From positions 1 through 48,883 of the forward strand of contig CAZTYH010000016.1 in the NCBI GenBank assembly GCA_964617565.1: a DNA stretch of 48,883 nucleotides, given 5' to 3'. Both the position numbers and the translations under genes were made by a program. Below the pieces are notes generated by a model. The model did not search any database and was not told where the DNA came from. It saw nothing but the letters and a program-made list of their open reading frames with translations. Of the stretch, positions 34,038 to 41,291 are shown in pieces (the stretch's first letter is position 1; each line of letters starts with the position of its first letter). The DNA is from JAKJGV01 sp964617565 (GTDB lineage: Bacteria; Verrucomicrobiota; Kiritimatiellia; CAIQIC01; JAGNIJ01).

Positions 34038-37000
34038 ATGAAGGGATTCGGTTTGTTCAGCGGGACGCCATACAAGGCGGCAGGGCATCTCTGCGCGCGC
34101 CGCGTAGTACCGGTATTTCTCTTGATATCCTGCCTGATTCCCCGGTTAGCCTTTGCGGGTGGAGGACCGCAGAACCTGTTGATTGTCGTCAACGAGCAGA
34201 GCCAGGAATCGCTTGAGCTCGGTAAGTATTATCAACAGCAGAGGGGTGTTCCTGAGAGGAATATATTTCGCATATCCGTCACGCCAACAAACAACATGAC
34301 CATGGCTACCTTCAGCAACGATGTGCGGAGCCCCATCCTCGGTTACATTTCATCTTCGGGCTTGAGCAATCAGGTCCAGGTAATTCTTTTTTCCAGCGGC
34401 ATTCCATATCGCATCGGCGGAACAGATACCAATCTCCACCAGAACGCAATTACCGCTGCGATGTTCTATGGGTTCAAGAACCATGCATGGAACAGCTCTC
34501 CTCAACCGCCGACGGACACCTATCAAGACTACTACACTGCGGAAAGACACTTCATGCGGGATTCGTCACCCGTTTCGAATCGGTATTATCTCAGCGCGCT
34601 GATCACGGGCACCAACCTAGCCAGGGCAAAAACGCTCGTGCAGCGCGCGGTGGAAGCGGATTACCTGAGACCGACCGGTACGGTTTACATGTTTCATACT
34701 CTGGATCCACGCAATATCCAGTGGCTGCAATTTGACAATCTGGACTTCCTTTCCCGCTTTCTGGAAATTCCGAGGGACCAGGAATATCGAGACGGTTATC
34801 TGTCATGGCCGATGACGAATGTGATGGGCGTGATGCTTGGGCAGCTTGATGCGCAGGTGGGCGGTTATATCAGGAGCAGCACGTACGGCAAGGGAGCGCT
34901 GGCGGAACACCTGACATCCTATGGCGGAGCGTTGCTCGATCCGTGGATCAGCCCTTATACCCATACCCGGATTATGCATTGGTTGGAAGCTGGCGCGGCG
35001 GGTTCCTATGGAACCGTTGTTGAGCCTTACGCGCTGACGAATAAGTTTCCGGAGCCGCGACTTCATTATTGGTATGGTCGTGGATTCAGCCTTGCGGAAA
35101 GTTATTTTATGGCTGTTCAAACTCCCTTTCAGGGGGTTTTGGTGGGGGATCCTTTATGCTCACCCTATGCGGTGCCGCCTGGTGTTGCTTTGGGTGGAAT
35201 AACAAATAACGAAACGGTTTCGGGAGTGATAACGGTTACTGTATCGGGAGTTTCCGCCGATACTACACGGCCATTGGATCAGCTCGAGGTGTATATGGAT
35301 GGCATGTGGGCGGCCCTGGTAACCAATGTCGTACCTGCGTCCGGAAACGTGGTTACGGTAAGACTGAACGGGGTAAGCCGCAGCTACACGGTAGCCGGTG
35401 GCGACACCATCTATGATGTGGCGGCCGCCATTGCAGATCGGATCAATCTTCCACCACCGCTGATTTTCTCCGCTGCCGCATCCGGTGATCGCGTGGAAGT
35501 GAAACAGAAAACGGCCGGACTGCCGGGACAAACCAACACGTGTCTCGTTTCGGCTTCGCAGGGTGCGGCAGGGGAATCAACCCTTTTTGCTCATGGGGTG
35601 TATACGAATTTCCTGGAGTCGCGGGCGCAGGCCCGCAAGCTCATTACTCTTTCGGGCACACCGGCGTCGGGGGATGTGGTTCGCATCGAGATCACAACGT
35701 TGGGCGGTTTGACTGTGACCAACACCGTCGTTTCCGAGGCCACCAACGATACAGGCTTCGTGCTTCTCTCAAACCTGGTTGCAGCGGTGAACAGTAATCC
35801 CTTGTTGCAGGGAACGGACGGATGCCAGGCCAAGTGGGTTTACAAACCGCGATGGTGGGATCCGAAATTTGGAGAGGCTTATCTGGTCGCCCGGACAAAC
35901 GGATGGGCAGGATATAGCCTCTCTGCAAGTGTATTGGATGTGAAACAGCCTGGCAGCGGGCTTACAAACGACAACGTGTCCGGGATATTCAGCCACAACG
36001 AGCCGGACCTCACGGCGCGCGCGCAGATTTTCGTGTCGGCGGGCCGAACCAACCTGGCGGCGGATTACGTTCTGGACACAACGACCCTGCCGGATGGGCC
36101 GCACGAGATTCTTGTGGTGGCGCGGGAGGGGACCGCCGTGGGGACGCAGGGTCGCTTGAAACGAGGTTTTGTGGTTGAAAATCACGACCTGACGTGCGCC
36201 ATCACAAATCTCGATGCGGTCACGTATGCGGTGCTGGGGCAATCCCTTGAGGTGCATGTGGCCGCGGAGGATCCCGGCGGAACCGTGACTAATGTCGAGT
36301 TTCTCGCGGAAGGGAAATGGGTGGCGTCGAGCAATAGCGAGCCGTTTTCGTTTGTGCTGGGGACGGCTTTGTATGGGATCGGACCGGTCACGTTGCAGGC
36401 GCAGGCGTTCAGCGATCAGGGCAAGATAACGCTCAGCGAACCGGTTGTTTTGAACATCGCGGAAACAAATTGGATCACAGCCACGGCGGGTGACAATGGT
36501 GCCGTCGTTCCTTCCGGCCTTGTGCTTGTTGCGCGCGGAAGCTCTCCGATTTTCGATATCCAGGCGGACACGTATTACTCTATCGCGCAACTGCAAACCA
36601 ACAGCGCCGTTGTGCCGGGATACAGCAATACCGCATTCGCACAATTCACATGGAGCAACGTGGTGGCAGACGGTACGCTATACGCCGCGTTCTCTGCCAA
36701 CCTGGCCACGCAAGGGGTTCCGCATTGGTGGCTGGNNNNNNNNNNNNNNNNNNNNNNNNNNNNNNNNNNNNNNNNNNNNNNNNNNNNNNNNNNNNNNNNN
36801 NNNNNNNNNNNNNNNNNNNNNNNNNNNNNNNNNNNTACGCCGCGTTCTCTGCCAACCTGGCCACGCAAGGGGTTCCGCATTGGTGGCTGGCATCCTACAA
36901 TCTGCCCACAAACGATGCCGCCGCATTGGACGATCCGGATGAGGACGAATATTTTACGTGGCAGGAGTATTACACCGACACGGATCCGACCAACGACGCT

Positions 37001-37234
37001 TCGTTTTTTCCGCCGATAGGAACTGCGGTTGAAACGGGCGAGTGGTCCGTCGTGGCGGGCGAAACGTCCACAGGGCGTCTTTATGATGTGTATTGGAAAA
37101 CGAACCTTCTTCCTGAAAGCCTTCCATGGCTGCCATATGGATTGAACCTGTCGGGCACGGGGAGTAATCTGCTGTTCCTGCTCACGAACGATGTGGATGC
37201 GGGATTTTACAGGGTCGGAGTGAAGCTGCCCTGA
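34038..37234 (+). CDS. TIGR03790-type exported protein, long form (interrupted only by an artefactual gap)
   Basis: As printed the frame breaks at the N run. Removing the 100 N plus one copy of the 55-bp flanking duplication gives one open frame of 1013 residues. A signal peptide ends near 'RLAFAGG'. The family core follows: 'NLLIVVNEQSQESLELGKYY', 'QRGVPERNIF', 'AEHLTSYGGALLDPW', 'AGAAGSYGTVVEPYAL', 'KFPEPR', 'VLVGDPLCSPYA'. Then come several beta-domains with repeated 'PASGNVVTVRL'/'PASGDVVRIEI' openings. The C-terminal module 'GVPHWWLASYNLPTNDAAAL' with 'DPDEDEYFTWQEYYTDTDPT' resembles a calcium-binding/Kiritimatiellae tail domain. It has no PEP-CTERM. There is no Shine-Dalgarno; a TATACT at 34025-34030 allows a leaderless message. 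Confidence 0.85.
36681..36735 (+). repeat. 55-bp direct duplicate, left of gap
   Basis: This 55-base stretch is identical to 36836-36890 and ends exactly at the first N. Length 55 matches a common de Bruijn assembler k-mer, so it is probably the same DNA shown twice. Confidence 0.9.
36736..36835. other. Assembly gap (100 N), probably artefactual
   Basis: Exactly 100 N between two identical 55-base flanks. Collapsing gap and one flank restores the reading frame of the gene at 34038-37234 through 'GVPHWWL' into 'ASYNLPTN'. Confidence 0.9.
36836..36890 (+). repeat. 55-bp direct duplicate, right of gap
   Basis: Exact copy of 36681-36735, beginning at the first base after the N run. Confidence 0.9.
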
Positions 37235-37260
37235 GGGGCTGGCAGGAGTCGGACGTATCT

Positions 37261-37803
37261 ATGATGCATGAGAACCATAAGTTGAAGCCCTGTGTTTTTT
37301 TTGATCGCGACGGGATCGTAAACCGATTCCCGGGCGAGGGGCTCTACGTGGAGCGAGTCGAGGATTTCCACATACAGCGCGGATTCCTGGATGCCTTGCG
37401 CGTGGTTTCCGCGAAGGGCTATGTGGCGGTCATTGTCACCAACCAGCGCGGAGTGGCGCTCGGGAAGATGACCATGGACGAGGTCCATGCGATGCATGAG
37501 CGATTGCGGAAGCATCTCGCAACGGAAGGTTTGGAACTGCTGGATATCTTCGTCTGCCCGCATGGGGACAACGCCCATCCGGACCGAAAGCCGAACCCCG
37601 GCATGCTTCTGGAAGCGGCGCGGAAGCACGGCTTGGACCTGTCCCGGTCCTGGATGATCGGTGATTCGGAGCGGGATATCGAGGCGGGCCGACGGGCTGG
37701 GTGTGCGGGCACTGTTTTTGTCGGCCACAAGGAGAATGCCGCCGATCACCAGGTCCCGGATATTGAACATTTGGCGGCCCTTTTGGTCAAAGTTCTGCCG
37801 TGA
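37261..37803 (+). CDS. HAD-IIIA phosphatase (GmhB/HisB-N-like)
   Basis: A 180-residue protein; ATG 37261 or 37264, with GGCAGGAG about a dozen bases upstream. HAD motif I is 'CVFFDRDGIVNRF' (nucleophile and acid/base Asp), motif II 'VIVTNQRGVALGKM', and motifs III/IV 'DRKPNPGMLLEAARKHGL' with 'SWMIGDSERDIEAGRRAG'. This is the D-glycero-D-manno-heptose-1,7-bisphosphate phosphatase family. The zinc loop of GmhB is incomplete here: 'CPHGDNAHPDRKP' has Cys-x-His but lacks the second cysteine pair, so metal binding and substrate are uncertain. No other heptose genes are in the window. It may serve sugar-phosphate supply for the polymer. Confidence 0.88.
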   Translation: MMHENHKLKPCVFFDRDGIVNRFPGEGLYVERVEDFHIQRGFLDALRVVSAKGYVAVIVTNQRGVALGKMTMDEVHAMHERLRKHLATEGLELLDIFVCPHGDNAHPDRKPNPGMLLEAARKHGLDLSRSWMIGDSERDIEAGRRAGCAGTVFVGHKENAADHQVPDIEHLAALLVKVLP

Positions 37804-37816
37804 CAGGGGTGTACAA

Positions 37817-37845
37817 TTGACGCGGCGGCAGGCGGGCCGTATGGT
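37817..37845 (+). promoter_or_regulatory. Possible promoter of the exosortase-epsI pair
   Basis: TTGACG (37817-37822) and TATGGT (37840-37845) are separated by exactly 17 bases, about 28 bases before the exosortase ATG. The -35 is good and the -10 moderate. Confidence 0.4.
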
Positions 37846-37873
37846 GTTACAGGGCTTTTCGAGAAGTTGATAG

Positions 37874-38857
37874 ATGAGTGAAAGCAATACAGGGTCCGTA
37901 ATCCTATGGGCGGAACGATGGCGGTTGGCTTCGCTGACGCGTGATGAAATCGTGCGCATCGGCTTGGTATCCATCATCGTGGGGCTTGCGTTTGTCCTGT
38001 TTCATTACCAGGGGAACACGACCGATATCCGCGCCTTTGGCCGGTCAGCCATTCTCTGGATGGTTTCACGATGGTCGGACATGGGTATTGATATGTCTCA
38101 TGGCTGGATCATCCCCCCCATCAGCTTTGCGCTGATCTGGCTCCGCCGGCGCGAATTGCAGGCGGCCGTCAAAGAGACCAGCAAGATCGGTCTGGCGGTT
38201 GTCGTGTTTGCCTTGCTGTTGCACTGGCTGGGCGCCAAGGCCCAGCAGACACGGTTATCTCTTGCCGGATTAATTCTGCTTCTCTGGGGTGTGCCTTTCT
38301 ACTTTTACGGTTGGCAGGTTGCGAAAGTGCTCATTTTCCCTTGCTCGTACCTGATCTTCTGCATACCCATGAACTTTCTAGACAGCCTGACCTTTCCGCT
38401 ACGTCTTTTCGTGACGATTTCGGCGACAATCATTCTGAACGGATTGGGCATTCCGGTGGAGCGGTCGGGGTCCGCTATTTATTCGATGGGCGCAGGAGGA
38501 TTCAGTTTCGATGTGGCTGATCCTTGCAGCGGCTTGCGTTCGCTGCTGGCCATGACCGCGCTTACAGCGGTCTACGCGTACCTGACGCAACCGACATTGG
38601 TTAAAAAGTGGATCCTTTTTCTGGGCTCGATCCCTCTGGCGATTCTCGGCAACATGGCGCGCATTCTCACCGTCGCGCTGGTCGCGCAGGCGTTTGGGCA
38701 GGAACTGGCCGTGGGCATTTATCATGACTACTCAGGCTTCGTGGTGTTTGCTGTGGCGATCATGTTGATGGTGGCATTCGGCGCGATGCTCAATACGGAC
38801 TTCTCACAGGTGGCGCACCAATGGAAACAAAGGCTCTTAAACCCTATTTCATCGTAA
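37874..38857 (+). CDS. xrt: Exosortase (transpeptidase-like membrane protein)
   Basis: A 327-residue polytopic protein with about eight membrane segments. The exosortase hallmarks are present: 'DMSHGWIIPPISFALIWLRR' early on, the active-site Cys218 in 'VADPCSGLRSLLAMTALTAV', Arg263 in 'GNMARILTVALVAQAFG', and His284 in 'YHDYSGFVVFAVAIML'. Exosortases are proposed to recognise a C-terminal PEP-like tripartite signal, cleave it and attach the protein to a surface or lipid/polysaccharide acceptor. The epsI gene begins 37 bases before this stop, so they are co-translated. Placement after wbaP and TIGR03790 genes ties protein sorting to polymer synthesis. The exact Xrt subtype cannot be assigned. 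Confidence 0.95.
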   Translation: MSESNTGSVILWAERWRLASLTRDEIVRIGLVSIIVGLAFVLFHYQGNTTDIRAFGRSAILWMVSRWSDMGIDMSHGWIIPPISFALIWLRRRELQAAVKETSKIGLAVVVFALLLHWLGAKAQQTRLSLAGLILLLWGVPFYFYGWQVAKVLIFPCSYLIFCIPMNFLDSLTFPLRLFVTISATIILNGLGIPVERSGSAIYSMGAGGFSFDVADPCSGLRSLLAMTALTAVYAYLTQPTLVKKWILFLGSIPLAILGNMARILTVALVAQAFGQELAVGIYHDYSGFVVFAVAIMLMVAFGAMLNTDFSQVAHQWKQRLLNPISS

Positions 38858-39573
38858 TCGCGTTGTTGGTCCTGACCTCGCTGGCCCTGGCCTTCTCCGT
38901 GGATGTGACGGTTACGGACAAGGCCGGTGTCATCATGGATATGCCGCTGAGGGTGGGCAATTGGGTCGGACAGGAAATGCGATTTTGCCAGAACCCCACC
39001 TGCCTTCGGGAGTTCAGGCTGGGAGACCTTGGCGATGCGGAAAAGTGCCTGTCATGCGGCGGGCCTTTGGACACCATGACAAAGGCAGAGAGGGATCTGT
39101 TGCCGGCGGATACAGAAATAATTAAAATGGATTATCGCCAGCCTTCAGGGGAATCCCTGTATGTCACGATTGTGCTGACCGGGAGAGAGCGGGCCAGCAT
39201 TCATCGCCCGCAGGCCTGCCTTGTCGGACAGGGCAACGAAATCCTCAAATCCGTTATAGTCCCGGTGTCTATCGAGGGGCGGGAGCCTCTGGATATCATG
39301 TCGCTGGAAATGATCCGTCGCTTCCGCGCCGGGGACGGTCGCACCATGGAGGTTCCCACCTATTTCGCATACTGGTTTGTCGGGCAGGGACGGGAAACGC
39401 CGTCCCATGTTCAGCGAATGGTTTGGATGGCAACCGATCGCATTTTTCATAACGTCTCGCACCGGTGGGCGTACATCGGCGTGTCGGGCGGCCGGCAACT
39501 TGAGTCGGACGACTACAAGCAGCAGTTACAGGCCTTTGTGAAGGATTTCTATCCGCACATAGTGGCGCAGTAA
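38821..39573 (+). CDS. epsI: EpsI-type exosortase-associated protein with zinc-ribbon-like insertion
   Basis: A 250-residue protein overlapping the exosortase by 37 bases. One N-terminal membrane segment (about 8-27) anchors a periplasmic domain. The EpsI core is seen in 'DMPLRVGNWVGQEM' and 'ASIHRPQACLVGQGNEI', with conserved His128 and Cys133, and 'FAYWFVGQGRETPSHVQRMV'. Between the first core motif and 'LLPADTEIIKMDYR' lies an unusual segment with four cysteines, Cys56, Cys61, Cys76 and Cys79, spaced C-x4-C-x14-C-x2-C, which looks like a metal-binding knuckle pair. EpsI is required for exopolysaccharide production in Methylobacillus; its biochemistry is unclear. Confidence 0.92.
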   Translation: METKALKPYFIVIALLVLTSLALAFSVDVTVTDKAGVIMDMPLRVGNWVGQEMRFCQNPTCLREFRLGDLGDAEKCLSCGGPLDTMTKAERDLLPADTEIIKMDYRQPSGESLYVTIVLTGRERASIHRPQACLVGQGNEILKSVIVPVSIEGREPLDIMSLEMIRRFRAGDGRTMEVPTYFAYWFVGQGRETPSHVQRMVWMATDRIFHNVSHRWAYIGVSGGRQLESDDYKQQLQAFVKDFYPHIVAQ

Positions 39574-39575
39574 GC

Positions 39576-39598
39576 GACCGGCTTTCATCCGGTCTTTT
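39576..39598 (+). terminator. Intrinsic terminator after epsI
   Basis: GACCGG and CCGGTC form a 6-bp stem around a 7-base loop followed by TTTT, three bases after the epsI stop. It marks the end of the exosortase unit. Confidence 0.75.
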
Positions 39599-39678
39599 GA
39601 TTCAATTTTTCGCATTAAGCTGTACAGGCGGGCCCGGTTTGCATATCAATACCTCGCACATTCCAGCGGAGAAAAGTC

Positions 39679-40644
39679 GTGTCAGAAGCTGCATCAAAAC
39701 CTGTGGCGGTGGTAACCGGCGGTGCCGGATTCCTGGGCTCGCATCTTACAGATAAGCTTCTTGGTGAAGGATATCGGGTTGTCTGCGTGGATAACCTGAT
39801 CACCGGTAGCATGTCCAACATCGAGCATCTGAAGAATAACCCGGACTATCGTTTTATTCACCAGGATGTCACAACGGACCTGGATGTGCCCGGTCCGGTG
39901 AACCTGGTGTTCCATTTTGCCTCGCCTGCGAGCCCGATTGATTACCTTGAGCTGCCGATTCAGACGTTGAAGGTCGGCGCGTTGGGCACTCATAAAACGT
40001 TGGGGCTTGCGCGCGCCAAGAAAGCGCGGTTCCTGCTGGCCTCGACATCGGAAGTCTATGGCGATCCCCTGGTTCATCCTCAACCGGAAACGTATTGGGG
40101 CAACGTGAACCCCATCGGGCCGCGCGGCGTCTATGATGAAGCCAAACGGTTTGCCGAGGCCATGACGATGGCTTATCACCGTTATCATGGGGTGGACACC
40201 CGGATTGTTCGCATCTTCAATACCTACGGACCGCGCATGCGACCGAATGACGGTCGTGTTGTTCCGGCTTTTGCTGTGCAGGCCCTGCGCAACGAGCCGA
40301 TGACTGTTTTCGGCGATGGCCGGCAGACGCGCAGTTTTTGTTATGTCTCCGATTTGATCGAGGGGATCTATGCCCTTGCGAAGAGCGATCATCACGAGCC
40401 GGTGAATATCGGGAACCCCCGGGAAATGACGATCCTGGAGTTCGCGGAGAAAATCCGGACGCTTTGCCGGAGCAGCTCCGAGATCGTTCACAAGCCTTTG
40501 CCTGTGGATGACCCCAAGATCCGGCAGCCAAACATCGAAAAAGCAAAGCGCCTGCTGGGCTGGGAGCCCCGCATGGACCTGGAAAAGGGCCTGTCGCTGA
40601 CCATTGAGTATTTCCAGAACCTCATCCGCGAGGGGCTTGTTTAA
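39679..40644 (+). CDS. UDP-glucuronate decarboxylase (UXS) of the extended SDR family
   Basis: A 321-residue protein starting at GTG 39679 with GCGGAGA upstream. The cofactor motif is 'AVVTGGAGFLGSHLTDKLL'. UXS-type sequence follows: 'CVDNLITGSMSNIEHL', 'FHFASPASPIDYLELPIQTL', 'STSEVYGDPLVHPQPE', 'YWGNVNPIGPRGVYDEAKRF' (Tyr and Lys of the active site), 'RIFNTYGPRMRPNDGRVV' and 'VFGDGRQTRSFCYVSDL'. These match bacterial and eukaryotic UDP-xylose synthases closely. The reaction converts UDP-glucuronate to UDP-xylose, so the polymer probably contains xylose, or the pathway branches there. The gene that makes UDP-glucuronate may be the dehydrogenase at 18079 or lie elsewhere. Confidence 0.95.
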   Translation: MSEAASKPVAVVTGGAGFLGSHLTDKLLGEGYRVVCVDNLITGSMSNIEHLKNNPDYRFIHQDVTTDLDVPGPVNLVFHFASPASPIDYLELPIQTLKVGALGTHKTLGLARAKKARFLLASTSEVYGDPLVHPQPETYWGNVNPIGPRGVYDEAKRFAEAMTMAYHRYHGVDTRIVRIFNTYGPRMRPNDGRVVPAFAVQALRNEPMTVFGDGRQTRSFCYVSDLIEGIYALAKSDHHEPVNIGNPREMTILEFAEKIRTLCRSSSEIVHKPLPVDDPKIRQPNIEKAKRLLGWEPRMDLEKGLSLTIEYFQNLIREGLV

Positions 40645-40698
40645 GCCCTTTTCCGGGCATTTCTGCGGGCTTATTCATAGGGGGTGTGCACATGGCTA

Positions 40699-40728
40699 TT
40701 GCTTTGTCCCCAAATGCTTTTCTAATAT
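40699..40728 (+). promoter_or_regulatory. Possible promoter of the FHA gene
   Basis: TTGCTT (40699-40704) and TAATAT (40723-40728) are 18 bases apart, placing initiation near 40735. The FHA ATG is at 40751 after GAGGG. Confidence 0.4.
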
Positions 40729-40750
40729 ATTCAGAAACGAGGGCTTTGCC

Positions 40751-41239
40751 ATGCGACTTCACTACATGAAAAAAGACGGCACCCAGATGGAGCTTGAACT
40801 GGGAGAGCGGCCCATCACGATCGGACGCAGCCCCGAGGCGGATGTGGTTATTCTCGACGAAAAAGCTTCCCGCCTGCATTGCGGCATTCGCCTGTGGGAC
40901 GGCGAATTTTACATCAAGGATTTGAAGTCTCGAAACGGCACATATGTGAATGGCGAACGCGTGGATGTCGCGAAGTTGAAGCTGGGAGATAAGATTCGCG
41001 TCGGATCCATTGTTTTTTCTTTTGATGCCGATCCGTCAAGCCATGCAACGGCGGCATTGCAGGAAGTGGAAGACGAAATCGCCCGCGGCAAAGGCTACAG
41101 CACGATCCTGCGCGAGATCGTCAGCGATCTGGATCAGCCGGCCGCCGCCAACGAAGCGGTGGCAACAGCTAAGGGCGAGCCGCCTCCGGAGCAGCCCATG
41201 CGGGTAAAGGTTCGCAAGCCGCGGACGGATACTCGGTAA
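40751..41239 (+). CDS. FHA-domain protein
   Basis: A 162-residue cytoplasmic protein; start ATG 40751. One forkhead-associated domain spans about 5-98: 'ITIGRSPEADVVILDEKASR' contains the Gly-Arg and Ser-Arg phosphothreonine-binding residues with 'LHCGIRLWDGEFYIKDLKSR' and 'NGTYVNGERV' completing the signature. The remaining about 65 residues are charged and probably disordered ('GEPPPEQPMRVKVRKPRTD'). It should bind phosphothreonine partners; no Ser/Thr kinase is adjacent. It is convergent with gyrA, 52 bases away. Confidence 0.94.
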   Translation: MRLHYMKKDGTQMELELGERPITIGRSPEADVVILDEKASRLHCGIRLWDGEFYIKDLKSRNGTYVNGERVDVAKLKLGDKIRVGSIVFSFDADPSSHATAALQEVEDEIARGKGYSTILREIVSDLDQPAAANEAVATAKGEPPPEQPMRVKVRKPRTDTR

Positions 41240-41291
41240 GAAGCACTCCTTCATGTGAACCGCCACGTTTTGTCGCGCGGCTGCAAAATCA

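Noticed and set aside
36681..36890. Genuine 55-bp tandem repeat or mobile-element target duplication
   Set aside because: The copies end exactly at the gap borders and there is no element between them, only 100 N.
36650..37234. Frameshifted or pseudogenised TIGR03790 gene
   Set aside because: The break coincides with the N run and a 55-bp duplicate; collapsing these gives one intact frame, so it is an assembly effect.
40643..40672. Terminator after the UDP-glucuronate decarboxylase gene
   Set aside because: AAGCCC/GGGCTT pair across a long loop and no T tract follows, so the signal is too weak.
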